In this document: piece after piece, positions 23,441 to 33,225 of the stretch
Layout: the number at the start of each line of letters is the position of its first letter
Position numbering within the stretch: the first letter of the stretch is position 1
From: Irpex lacteus
Lineage: Eukaryota; Basidiomycota; Agaricomycetes; Polyporales; Irpicaceae
Direction: 5' to 3'
Assembly: GCA_001986395.2 (NCBI GenBank)
Contig: MQVO02000008.1
Location: 248,001 to 312,000, forward strand
Length of the DNA stretch: 64,000 bases
Notes under the pieces: generated by a model
What the model saw: the letters and a program-made list of their open reading frames with translations, nothing else
Told to the model about the DNA's origin: nothing
Database searches by the model: none
Translations under genes and position numbers: made by a program

Positions 23441-25310
23441 CTAAGTGAGAGCTACTGTAGTTATGATGGCCATGAACATTGCGCCCAACCAGGTCAAGCT
23501 CATTTGTCTATTTAGGAGATCTTGTCTTGATGCGTTGTTAGTGGCTCTGGCAAGTGAGACGCGTTTGTACACTTTCATATGGTTGATGGACCATGATGCG
23601 TTCTACAAAAGCAGAAACAAACCAGTTTATACTAATTTAGAAGAACGTCCAGAAAGAGGAGACTTACGACGAAGTTGGCGGGGTCCATGAGGCGATCTTC
23701 GCATGTACCGGGGCAGCCTGAGGTTGCATAGGAGTTTCCTGCCCAATCACCTGGTGTGAAGTTGTAAGCTCGAGCATGTGGCCCCAGAGTCAATGGTAGT
23801 GAGACTCTTACCACAGAATGTAATATCTGAAGTAACATACAATTCTGTCATTAATACCGAAACGCTGAAAAGTTAGTGTTTAACGTACCGAACACTATAG
23901 TGTGGTTGATGAAGTTGGCAATCGGGTCACAGCCGGCGGGATCCAAGAACGCTGTTGGCGTACCCCAGTTGGTCGGTGTGGGTTCTCCAGCCTGAATATC
24001 GTTAGGTACAAGTGCACGGTAGAAAGACCCTAGCATTGATGAAAATGCGGCCGGTCAGTCTAAGAAACAGCAATTGCATTAAACTAGACGCACAGACGGC
24101 GATGCCGGTGTCATCCCACTTCATGGCGAACACGCCTCCACCGGCTGCGTCAAAGGTAGGACCATAAGAGGCACGGCTAGCTTCAAGGACGGCACAGCCA
24201 GAATTGCCTGGAATGTTTCCGTCGCAGAGGTTCGGCTGACCAGTTGTTTGCTATCTGCTCAGTCAGCACAGGACAATTCTGACCGAGAACTTGAGCAAGG
24301 CTAGTACATACGTTCTTGATATACGTGCCGGTGAAGTTCACGGCAGGAGGTGGAGTCAGAGTACAATCTAAAGGAGCAAGCTCAGTTTGATTATACCCTT
24401 GAGTAAGAAATGACATGAACGTACTGGGACCGGTGTGCCACGCAACTTGGTTGTGTTCATTATCGTGGACACCTTCGATAATATCGACTTCTCCTAACTG
24501 GGCCAGTGAGCATGATAAAAGAAGCGAGTACATCAATTGTAGGTTACCCAAGGCCATGCGCCGTTGGTGACCGTCCACCACGCCGGCCATACACCTGAGC
24601 AAAGCATTATCATGAGTTAACTGTAGTCTTCGTATAATAGTTAACTTTCTGGACGTACCACAACCCCAAGGAACACGGTTGAGATCAAGGATAAACAGCC
24701 CGGTATTGTATACCTTCTTACTGCTGATGCGGACGCTGAATGCGAGTGTAAACTCAGCATTGACGCAAAGAAGACAGATTGTGTGAGTAAACTCGCCTGT
24801 CTCGGTAAACTCCTGCGGTCAACTGCGTAGTATCGTCACCTTTCATGATGACAGTGCCATTGTCGTCTACGTATGCAAGTCCTTGTTGGAATGCATACTC
24901 TCGCGTGGTATAGCTAGTGAGAGAGTCAATCGCTGCTTGGTCTTCAAGAGTGATATGATTCTAGACTTACTTCACTTTCCCACTATACGTCAAACAATCT
25001 ATGAGTCAATGAACAGAGAATATGAATAGAACAATGACGAACTGTGTAGGATCGTCAAATGTGAAGAAATCAAAAGAACTGGCAGAAAACAACGTTGAGA
25101 TTAGCTCATGCTAACGGAGCTCAAGAACTAATAGCACACGTACTCAAAAAATGTCGGGCCTTGATATGTGTCTTCGATGACCCAAACAAATGTGCTGTTG
25201 GAGCTACTGTTTGCTGGAGCATTAGCTAGTCTGCCTTGAGACACTCCATGCGTCGCCCGAGGATAGCTCAGTAATAAAGCTGCGAAGATCAAGGACTGCA
25301 AGGAAGTCAT
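23441..25310 (-). CDS. GH16 endo-beta-1,3(4)-glucanase-like protein
   Basis: Thirteen exons: 25310-25144, 25078-25043, 24982-24971, 24913-24797, 24735-24659, 24594-24548, 24497-24425, 24367-24312, 24250-24094, 24029-23889, 23826-23812, 23750-23668, 23602-23441; 380 aa. A signal peptide (about 22 aa) is followed by the GH16 fold with catalytic motif GEVDIIEG (E155, D157, E160) and conserved stretches DPTHGKVNY, GGGVFAMKWD and GDWAGNSYATSGCPGTC. Exons 3 and 11 are only 12 and 15 nt, yet both restore family-conserved residues. Intron 4 has a GC donor. The C-terminus ends in a hydrophobic run after a polar S/N/T stretch, so a GPI anchor or membrane tail is likely. It should act on beta-glucan at the cell wall. 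An upstream in-frame ATG at 25352 is an alternative start. Confidence 0.85.
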
Positions 25311-25779
25311 CGTGAAGATGCATCGCACGATGCATGATGTCGTTAGAGTCATAAGTCAAGGTTCGTAATGTTGTCGTTTCGAAACTATGATCATGAATAG
25401 AAGTGCGTCAATACCGCTCTAAACAACGAGTAGAACGAATAGTACTCACACCAGAATGTTGGCGGTCACGTCAAGAGAAGGAAGTTTTTCTCTTCCCCAA
25501 CCTTTGAACAAAGCAGAGACGGTGAGAGCACGGAGAACGCATGTTTATGTCGAAGTCCAAGTTGAACGTTGAACCTGTGCCGCCAATCAATTTCTGTTCC
25601 GCCGAATCTCAAGAGATCTCTGGCGCGAAATAATCTTGGCAGAATTCGGTAACTGCTATGTACCAACTCCTGCGAAGAGCACCATCGATTGAATAATGTA
25701 GAAGTATAGTGATGTACAATAATCCAAACAACAACCATCCCGAAGAAAAATTATCATGAGATCCCAGCACATACAACCC
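25311..25779. other. intergenic
   Basis: Holds the GH16 promoter side and the 3' flank of the gene to the right. No gene is seen. Confidence 0.5.
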
Positions 25780-27840
25780 TCATCCCAACAACCGCTGTTC
25801 AATACCCCTCGCTCCATGATGTTGCTCCTCAGGTATAGCACCAAACATATTCGGGCTAGCAGGACACTCCTCGCCCCTAAGCTCCCTCGCACTCCAACTA
25901 GCAGCCAAGATCTGTTCCACTTTACTCAACGCGCCGTGCCGCCGGGCGAACCGCTCAGCAGGAGTACTAGACGACGACGACTTCGAAGCACTGGACGACG
26001 ACGCTTGAGTTTCCGCCGAGTGAGTCAGAGAAGGCGGACGTGGAGTTTTCTTCGTCAAGTGTAAGTGTTTGGTCGGTGAGAACTGGGGAGAGGATGGGAA
26101 GGGCAAGTGCGGAGGATCCCTCTGGGTGCGGAGTTTCTTCCCTTCAGCAGTGACTTTCTTCGATGGTGAAATCGTCCGTGTCCGTGGTTGGTATCCTTCG
26201 CTAGATACGCTAAACTCGAGCTTTGGAGCGGGACCGAAGGCAGGCGAGGTTCCAAAGAACAATTGGGCTTCAAGAGGCGGAGAGGTGACCCTCGGAGGGC
26301 TAGCTGGCAGAACGGCAGAATCAACGCGAGATATATGCGCACGCGGAGTCTTGGTCGTAAGGTCCGCAGCTTTGACAGCATTCCGTTTCTCCGGTGTCCA
26401 AATGCGAGCAGGTAGTGCCGTATAACTATCGGTAGGCTGGATCTTAGCGGGGGAAGCTGGAGCACGGGTGTTCGAGCGGCTTGGTCTGCTGGGGGTATGG
26501 CTGTATGCGCTCTCGAATTCGGAGTCCTCTTCGACGATCCGGAAGCCTGGACCGCTGCTTTGTGCTGAGGAAACAGGAGCGGGTAGATTTGCGGAAGATG
26601 AGGGCAATACAGGACTTTCAGTTGGAGCTCTGAATGCTGCAGTGAGTACGGAGACACCGCCTTCTGACTGTTGTCGCATTTCGTCCACGTTGACATCAGA
26701 ATCGACTCGCTTGTGTCCCTTGCGGTAGCGCGAGCCATGTTGAATCCGCGACAGGATATCCCGCCTGATAGACTTATGCCGTAAAGTGTCGAACGGCGCG
26801 TTATCCAATTCTTCATTGTCTTCTAATTCCTGCGGGCTCTGTACGTTTCTCACAGCCAACGATCGGTCCCGATGGACATCGCGACCACTCCTCGAAGATT
26901 GCGCACGACTCGGAGTATGCCCACGAGGGGGAGGCGCAAGGAACGGAGTGTCCTCCTGATTAGCGAGTAACTCCCTCGCACTAGCAGCGTCCTGAACAGC
27001 AGAGTCCGCTCTACTACGAGCCGCCTCCCTCTTATGACCGGTAAACGCCCGTTGCAGCCAGCTCCTCTGCCGGCCTACGCCCACATCCAAATCACCCCCG
27101 CCTTCGAGCATCGGACGGCTCTCAGGCGGAGGAACGCCTAAAAAACGGCTCACCGCAACGTGTATATCCGTCATCGTCCTATTCATAGTCATATCCTGTG
27201 GCAATGCTTGCTCGGGAGGCGCGGAGTACGGCGCGCCCGCGACGAAGGGCTTTGATCGCCGGGATGAGGTGCATTTGCGGATGATGGCGAGCAGGATCCA
27301 GGAAAATACGAAGCCTACTATGGCGCCGACGACGGCGAAGATGCCTGCGAGGTAGCCGGGGTGGAAAGAGCGGAAACCGGTTTGTTTGTAGTGACGGGTG
27401 GGGTTGATTCCTGGGGGGAGGGCTGTGATCGTTATCCTAGGTGCGCTGGATGTGCTTGAGTCTGCCGAGGGGGATTGGGATGTCGTCGTGGGCGTGGAGC
27501 TGGAAGCTGGAAGCACTGGGACACTTGAGACCGGCGCAGGATCTAGGCTTGGAAGGTTTACCACTTGGTTCGTAGCTGGCAGACTCGGCGAAATAGCAGG
27601 AATCGTTGTTGCAGCAGCGACAAGTGGACTGGTAGCATATATGGACGTCGTCAAAGGTGCAGTGGTTGTAGTTGCACTCCACGCGGGATATGGCCACCAA
27701 TAGTCATAGCTCGAAGTCGTCGCCGGAAGGGCAGCCTGCCTCGGCGCTATCTTGCGATTGGATGGGTAGGACACCACCGCTGGATGCGCTGACACCCAAG
27801 AGACAGATACTAATACATGCAGCAGCAGAATTCGGCGCAT
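25780..27840 (-). CDS. single-pass membrane protein with Ser/Thr-rich ectodomain
   Basis: One uninterrupted frame of 686 codons from ATG 27840. It begins with a signal peptide (about 1-18, cut after VSA), then a Ser/Thr/Pro/Ala-rich ectodomain (19-160) suited to O-glycosylation. A strong membrane helix follows at 163-187 (YLAGIFAVVGAIVGFVFSWILL). A long cytosolic tail, about 500 residues, is basic and rich in S/P/R with many possible phosphorylation sites. The layout resembles fungal wall-stress sensors or mucin-like membrane proteins, but no named domain is recognised. It is intronless, unlike nearly all its neighbours. The stop codon of the gene before it on the same strand lies only 9 bp upstream of this ATG. 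Confidence 0.82.
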   Translation of the reverse strand: MRRILLLHVLVSVSWVSAHPAVVSYPSNRKIAPRQAALPATTSSYDYWWPYPAWSATTTTAPLTTSIYATSPLVAAATTIPAISPSLPATNQVVNLPSLDPAPVSSVPVLPASSSTPTTTSQSPSADSSTSSAPRITITALPPGINPTRHYKQTGFRSFHPGYLAGIFAVVGAIVGFVFSWILLAIIRKCTSSRRSKPFVAGAPYSAPPEQALPQDMTMNRTMTDIHVAVSRFLGVPPPESRPMLEGGGDLDVGVGRQRSWLQRAFTGHKREAARSRADSAVQDAASARELLANQEDTPFLAPPPRGHTPSRAQSSRSGRDVHRDRSLAVRNVQSPQELEDNEELDNAPFDTLRHKSIRRDILSRIQHGSRYRKGHKRVDSDVNVDEMRQQSEGGVSVLTAAFRAPTESPVLPSSSANLPAPVSSAQSSGPGFRIVEEDSEFESAYSHTPSRPSRSNTRAPASPAKIQPTDSYTALPARIWTPEKRNAVKAADLTTKTPRAHISRVDSAVLPASPPRVTSPPLEAQLFFGTSPAFGPAPKLEFSVSSEGYQPRTRTISPSKKVTAEGKKLRTQRDPPHLPFPSSPQFSPTKHLHLTKKTPRPPSLTHSAETQASSSSASKSSSSSTPAERFARRHGALSKVEQILAASWSARELRGEECPASPNMFGAIPEEQHHGARGIEQRLLG

Positions 27841-27849
27841 GGTCGGTCA

Positions 27850-28432
27850 CTATATGCTGATATCAGGAGGGAGGTAGACTATCCCGACTCGTGATTCGAC
27901 GCCAAAGGCAGATATGTCGGCGACAGGTGCGTCCAAGGAAAGTCCTGCGGCGATAAATGTGGACCGCCGGATGAGGTGAGAGGAGGGCGAGTAGGATGCG
28001 CCTGTGACCCCAGAACGTTTGGTGTTCTTCCAAAACGTTGTGGGGCGGACTGATTCACAATACAAGTATTAGCACTCAAGAGTATGGTGAAGTGAATATG
28101 CACGTACATAGAGGAGGTGGAGGGGGTAACAGATCCAACGGCAAGCGAGCCACAGGTCGTACAGCTGTTGTGACAGCAAACTCTCTGAACTCGTCCTCAA
28201 AGATTAACTTGCCAGGGGGAGCTGAGCGAGGTCTTCGTGGAGGATCTGGCCTGTCCGTGTTCATATACGGGGTCAAATACGAGTCGTCCTGCGCACGTAT
28301 CATGGGCGACGGCGGGGCTGACGGTGAGGATGGCTGCTCCGTTTCATTCCTGACCACCAGCTCTGGGACCTCAAAATTTTCGTCGCTCACCACGATGACG
28401 GGGTTGGGGACCTCAATCGTAACGTTCGACAT
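27850..28432 (-). CDS. conserved small protein of unknown function
   Basis: Two exons, 28432-28108 and 28049-27850, joined in phase, give 174 aa and end at TAG 27852-27850. The N-terminal half is acidic and proline-rich with PRRPRSAPPGK and a run of prolines before the junction. The second exon carries FWKNTKRSGVTGASYSPS and ends in GVESRVGIVYLPPDISI. The regular composition across the junction and in-phase splicing support a real gene; I do not recognise a family. It is divergent from the F-box gene and almost touches the membrane-protein gene downstream (9 bp), so the two may share a transcript. Confidence 0.6.
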
Positions 28433-28847
28433 GGCGAGTAGAGAACAAGAACAAGTTGAGGTCTGAGTTGTCAAGGCCGGCGAGAACAAGCCTGAGAGCG
28501 ACCCTGAAGGAGGAGGGCGCGCTCATTTGCTGAGATGATGATCTGCAGGGCGCGATCACTGATGCGCCGCCTTCCTGAAATGGAAGTGTATGGGGTATTG
28601 TGGGTCCCCAGGCTAGAGCCCTCTGGCCACGATCTGTTCTGGACTGAATCCGCAAAGAGTAAACTTTCTGCACAGCCACACTTAACTCCTGTTAACGGCG
28701 GAGCATGCTGATCAAGGAGCTCCGGGTGTATATAACCCTTTGACTCCATCCCGTTTCCTCGTGAACTCCACCTCTCTTTTGTTCGTCAAACTCGTATCCC
28801 CTCCTTAACTCGAAATATCTCTTTCAACCACGCACGAGAAGAGAGTC
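28433..28847. promoter_or_regulatory. divergent promoter region, with TATA box at 28729
   Basis: The 415 bp between two divergent starts contain TATATAA at 28729-28735, about 113 nt before the F-box ATG, followed by a C/T-rich stretch typical of fungal leaders. No gene is seen inside. Confidence 0.5.
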
Positions 28848-30174
28848 ATGCCAGTAACAGCCTTCAGTGACCTGCCTATTGAGCTGGTCGGTGCAGTCGT
28901 GGGCGAAGTCGACTCCATTGGAGTGCTGCTGTGCCTCCGAGAAGTCAACCACACGTTTTGCACCTTCGCGACACCAAAGGCCTTTTCTACATTCCACGTC
29001 TCAAACACACGTCTCAGCACCCAAGGACACGCCGCTATCCTTCGGAATGCGGACTTAACGCGCTTGGTAAAGAGACTAGTTGTTCATTGCGAGGCGAGTC
29101 CCGGTGAGAACCGCCTGGTGAACCGAGGTAAGCCCTACTCTCCTGATACACAACACATGCTCTCAACAATCCGTATTCACAGTCGAAGAGGACGCGGACG
29201 CCCGCGAGATCCGCCATGCCATGCACGCCAACATGACCAGACTTTCTGCCTTCCCGTGCCTTGAGGAGTTGGACCTCCAGTTCTTCTCAGGCATGGTATG
29301 GCAGAACTTCAAGAGCGCCGGCACAGACAACATGGCCATGGCCGTGGCGGGTCCTTCCAAGTACTTCATGCTGCAAACAAGCATCATGCAAGCTATAACG
29401 GAGGGCGGTCCGGAGTCCCTGCCTCCTGCCCTACATACTCTCAACATCGCGAACCTCATCCCCTATCCCGCACCAGAGTACCAAAGCCCAACATTCGAGG
29501 CACTCATGTCTCGTCTGTCGCACTTCTCCCTCTCGGTGCACGCATTGCGATTCAGCGGAAGACACGGAGAAGACATGTTCGCGTGGTTCTGGACGGAGAT
29601 GATCCCGGAACGATTCCTCGAGCCTGCGCAGTCAAATCTCAAGAGCCTCTCCATATTCACAGACCAGCCAGTCGGGCAGTTCCCTCCCATCGATCTATCA
29701 TGGTTGCGATTCCCCCACCTCACCTCCCTCTCGCTCACCGGCTTCATGCTCAACGAGCAACGTCTCGTGGAAGACTTCATCATCCGGCACGGGCGTACGC
29801 TACAGCACCTCACCCTCGACACATGTCCCATCCACATCGGCGGCGTCCAAGGCGCTCCTCCGCGTACCTGGTCAAACGTCCTGATGCGCTTCACAGAGAA
29901 GCTTACTGTGCTCCTCGACTTCAAGACCATGCGGCGGACAGCTTGGGGTCTGCACGAAGTTGATCCGAGAATCGACCTTCTTTGTTCGTACGAACGATGT
30001 CTTACGGGATACGGCTACGAACGAGGAAAGAACAACAAGCTGCCTTTATCCGTACTCCAGGCCGATCGGGTTGCTCTACGAAACCTATTACGGGCGGTCA
30101 ACCTTCGAAGACAGGCAAACGGTCTCGCAGCATCGGACCTACCTGACCTCGCCGTGACAACCGCTGCTTCATAG
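28848..30174 (+). CDS. F-box / leucine-rich-like protein
   Basis: Two exons, 28848-29127 and 29183-30174, in phase 1, give 423 aa. The first 40 residues match the F-box shape (FSDLPIELVGAVVGEVDSIG followed by a C-L-R-E-V-N helix), which would bind Skp1 in an SCF ubiquitin ligase. The rest has irregular leucine-rich repeats such as LKSLSI, LTSLSLTGF and LQHLTLDTC, as in the many basidiomycete F-box proteins whose targets are unknown. It ends only 11 bp from the stop codon of the convergent terpene-synthase-like gene. Confidence 0.83.
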
Positions 30175-30185
30175 GACTCTAGGAC

Positions 30186-31275
30186 TTATCGACCCTCCCC
30201 TTCACCTTCACCCTCCTTCGTCAACAAGAACACCCACCCAAACGCCTTTACCTCCTCCCCATTCTTCGAAAAGTACTCCTCAGTCTCATACACCCAATGC
30301 GCCCAGCCGACTATACTATCGCGCAGACCAAGGACATATCTTTGCGCCTTCTCGTCGAGCGCCTCACTCCCCAAAGCAAGCTCGACGAATCTCTGCAGGC
30401 ACTCTCGGACGTTGTCCGTCGCTTGGTTTATCGCCGCCTGCAACGTAATGCCGTTTTCCTTCATTATTATCCCTACTAGGTTATTTGCGTCTCCGCGGGA
30501 CTGCTGGATGTTATACGCGACGATGTCCTAATTAAATTATTCATTTCATGTTTCGGTGTATTTAGTCATTGACGATGATAATCCAGGCTTACCTTCATCC
30601 ATACCACAGCATCCAGCGCGTTCTCCTTCAGACCACGCATAACCGGACTGCTCATCACTTCATCTGTGATGTGCAGATCCTCGGTATATTCGTGCAGGCT
30701 GAACGCAATATCGAATATCTCAGAGGACCGCTTCAGAGCTATATGTTCGATGATAGGCAAGGTGCGAGTGTGGTTTTGCAGTTCGGCTACTGTTTGTCGA
30801 GCATCCTGGTACCTAGCGAGCGTCGACTGGAAACGCATCCACCAAGCTGACCGCTTGTTCATCGCATGCTCCATACGATCGATCACACTAATCACCGAAT
30901 TTAGCGTGAGGTTCTACTGCAGTGATACAACTGTCAGGCAAAAGCAGCGTACCCATCTAAAGCACTTCGCAGAGCTTGCACGTTCACAACCTCAGCATGA
31001 TAACTTTCATAGAACAACAGCGTCAACAAATCCGTCGCCGTCTTCAACTGCGTGAAGTCGCATGTGGGATACCACAACGCAGCCAACAGCGGGAGCTGTA
31101 ACGCAGCATGTCGTTTGCGAACATCCGAGTCCGAATCTGCCACCGCAGTGACCAGTATCCCTTGTAGATGCGACTCGGATTCTTGTGCGACTGCGTGGCA
31201 TTGCGAGTTTACTCGGAGCTCGAAGTGCTCGCCGCAGAGCTTGGTGAGGTCCGGGACTTGGAAGTTATTCGGCAT
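30186..31275 (-). CDS. class I terpene-synthase-like protein with altered active-site motifs
   Basis: Three exons, 31275-30953, 30887-30593 and 30527-30186, in phase, give 319 aa, the usual size of basidiomycete sesquiterpene synthases. The whole chain follows the family: LAALWYP and TATDLLTLLF before the first metal site, DEVMSSPV, then QQSRGDANNLVGIIM after the second. The catalytic positions differ. The Asp-rich motif (D-D/E-x-x-D) reads ESYHAE. The NSE/DTE triad reads K-D-x-x-A-x-x-x-Q. The C-terminal RY pair reads EY. A working enzyme needs these residues to bind Mg and diphosphate. The gene has no stop or frameshift. It may be a non-catalytic relative, an enzyme with a new chemistry, or an early pseudogene. 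Confidence 0.82.
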
Positions 31276-31725
31276 GGGCTTGGATCTGTGTGGGTTGCAA
31301 ACTTGAACTGAAGTTCCTGACTAAAGTCGAAACGAGAGTAGGGCTGGACAACGTGGAAGCCGTGACGCAATAGAGCAAAAGACCGTACGTATACAGCAGC
31401 CTCGCCTCGTGGTTCACTTGAGGAAACAGCGTTGCCGTTGGCTGATTCATCTGTGCTCAAATAAGCACGTATGAATAAACTCGAAACGATGACACATATA
31501 GCTACAGCGTAGAAAGACGTGGAAGAGAACATAGCGATGCATGGAGAACTTTGAAATGCTACAGAGATATAATCACGAACAGAGAGATGACGAAGGAGGG
31601 AAAGAGTTAGGAGGAAGCCCCATGTTGTGGGGATTTCGTTACGACGGTCACCGACTATCGTAACGAAGCTCCAAAAAATACCGCAGCTATGCAGAGAATG
31701 ACTCGGAAAGAGTGAAAGGGAAAAC
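31276..31725. other. 3' flank of lectin gene B, part of a duplication
   Basis: Parts of this stretch (about 31461-31545 and 31668-31725) match the sequence after lectin gene A (about 33069-33225), so the duplication includes the 3' flank. About 120 bp at 31546-31667 is present only here. A frame with a hydrophobic segment (TTSFYAVAICVIVSSLF-like) is not conserved in the other copy and is not taken as a gene. Confidence 0.5.
31635..31667. repeat. perfect 10-bp inverted repeat
   Basis: TTCGTTACGA at 31635-31644 pairs with TCGTAACGAA at 31658-31667 across a 13-nt loop. It lies at the edge of the segment that is unique to this copy of the duplication. Confidence 0.5.
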
Positions 31726-32535
31726 TTAGGGAATGTTAGCACGTCGAGGAGGTTTTGTTATGAAGGTCACTGTTGCGACCGTACTGGTATTACCGTTGGC
31801 CGTGGTCCTAGTGGTGGTAGTTTTGTCGCCAACCTCCGTGATCACAATCAGTTCCACCGGCGTTGACTCAGTGACCTGCTGCTGTTGCTGGATGGGCTGG
31901 GGTACCGGGTTGGTTACGAGCGGATCCTCTCGCGGAATCAGCCGCCATCTCTGCCAGCTGGGGTTCGGCGAGGTATTCTCGAGGTGCACCTTCAGTTTCA
32001 AAGTTGATACAGCGGCAGTAGCATCGAGGTTATGTAAGACGTACCGGAGTTTTTGGTGTGCTACTGCCCGAGCCTGAGAGTGAGATAGCATATCGCCCGT
32101 TGGGCCATAGGAGTCTGTGGACCAGGTGAGTAGCAGCAAACACGAGTCAGCGGAGTACACACCTTATAACAACTGCCGCTCCTTCTGCGACCACAACTAC
32201 CTTCCAGGCAACGGGGAACGTGCTAGCTGTAAGTGTTGCCCCGTGCATGATGCCATCTGCAACCATTAAGTAATATCCCGTGTAGAGGTTGCGCACAGTG
32301 TAGCCCTCTCCAAGGCTCTCAAAGCGCCACTATACATTCTAACCCGTTAGAACGTACGTCTTGAAGTGAAAAGTTGTCGAGAACAGACCTGTTGGTTGCT
32401 CTCATTGTGGCCAGGAAATCCGATGATAGACTTGTCATCGATACGTGACAAATCCATGCAGGTACCGCCTGCCACATTAACAAGCGAATATACCCCAGCT
32501 CGCCATCGCAGTCCACTGGGCCTCGTCCACTCCAT
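31726..32535 (-). CDS. ricin-B-like lectin domain protein (copy B)
   Basis: Four exons, 32535-32389, 32329-32163, 32114-32045 and 31989-31726, give 215 aa from ATG 32535. Beta-trefoil features are WRAGVYSLVNVAGGTCMDLS, GHNESNQQWRFE and VRNLYTGYYLMV with QxW-type positions. A Q-rich and then Thr/Ser/Val-rich tail ends in TKPPRRANIP. It should be a soluble carbohydrate-binding protein with no enzyme domain. Exon lengths 167 and 70 equal those of copy A. Unlike copy A it lacks the long acidic leader; the start is therefore uncertain and an unseen 5' exon is possible. Introns before exon 4 use an AAG acceptor in both copies. Confidence 0.75.
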
Positions 32536-33225
32536 CAATAATGTAACAACTGTATTATGCGGTGACCTGAACTTGCGAGTGTCTTGGCGTTATCACGGTG
32601 TTGCGAGTTGTAGGGCGTTCGCTGGGGCCTTGACACAGCGCATTGGGCTGATATTAGAGCAGTCTGTGCCAGTGCTGCGCTTGATCGTATAAAGTTGCAG
32701 ACATCGAGGGGTTAATATCGCACTCCATCATGATGTGGCCTGATTCCCTCGCTGTGTGTCGTCCTGCCCATGGCTTTTGAGGTTCAATGTGGAAGACAAA
32801 GGGTTCAAATAAGAAGGTGCTACTTGCTCGTGTACGATGGTTGAGCTATCGGTTGCGCCTGGGATTGGGCCAGATGAATTGCAGCGGAAAGTTCTTGACC
32901 AGAATCGAAGTATACTGTCGAGTCTATGAAGCAAACGTGTCAATCGTGAGGCAAACATCCAATGAATTGTCCAGCAGCCTCACCTCGAGGGTAACTCGAG
33001 GACACCATTTTACTGTGGGCACATACCCCACCGTCCCGAAACCTCTGCGCTCGCTGGAAACAGGTGTAGATAAACTCAAAATAAACTCGAAGCAACGTCG
33101 ATATATACTAGCTACAACGTAGAAAAAGCAGAAGAGAAGAATGAGAAAGCAACATTCATAGTACATATGCTACAAAAAATACCACAGCCATGCAACAATG
33201 CCTCGGAAGGAGTGAAATGGAGAAC
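32536..33225. other. spacer between lectin copies
   Basis: Holds the 5' side of copy B and the 3' flank of copy A. The part from 33069 is the counterpart of the flank after copy B. No further gene is seen. Confidence 0.45.

Noticed and set aside
24971..25043. GH16 gene as a pseudogene because of an apparent frame break
   Set aside because: A 12-nt micro-exon with proper acceptor and donor restores the conserved HGKVNY stretch, so no break is needed.
26055..26816. 253-codon second frame inside the membrane-protein gene
   Set aside because: Same strand but other frame of a 686-codon gene with signal peptide and membrane helix; no domain and odd composition.
29298..29963. 221-codon frame overlapping the F-box gene
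   Set aside because: Histidine- and arginine-rich shadow of the leucine-rich F-box frame, with no recognisable start context or domain.
31209..31742. 177-codon minus-strand frame between the terpene-synthase-like and lectin genes
   Set aside because: It overlaps the coding ends of both neighbours, and the matching flank of the duplicated lectin gene does not conserve the frame.
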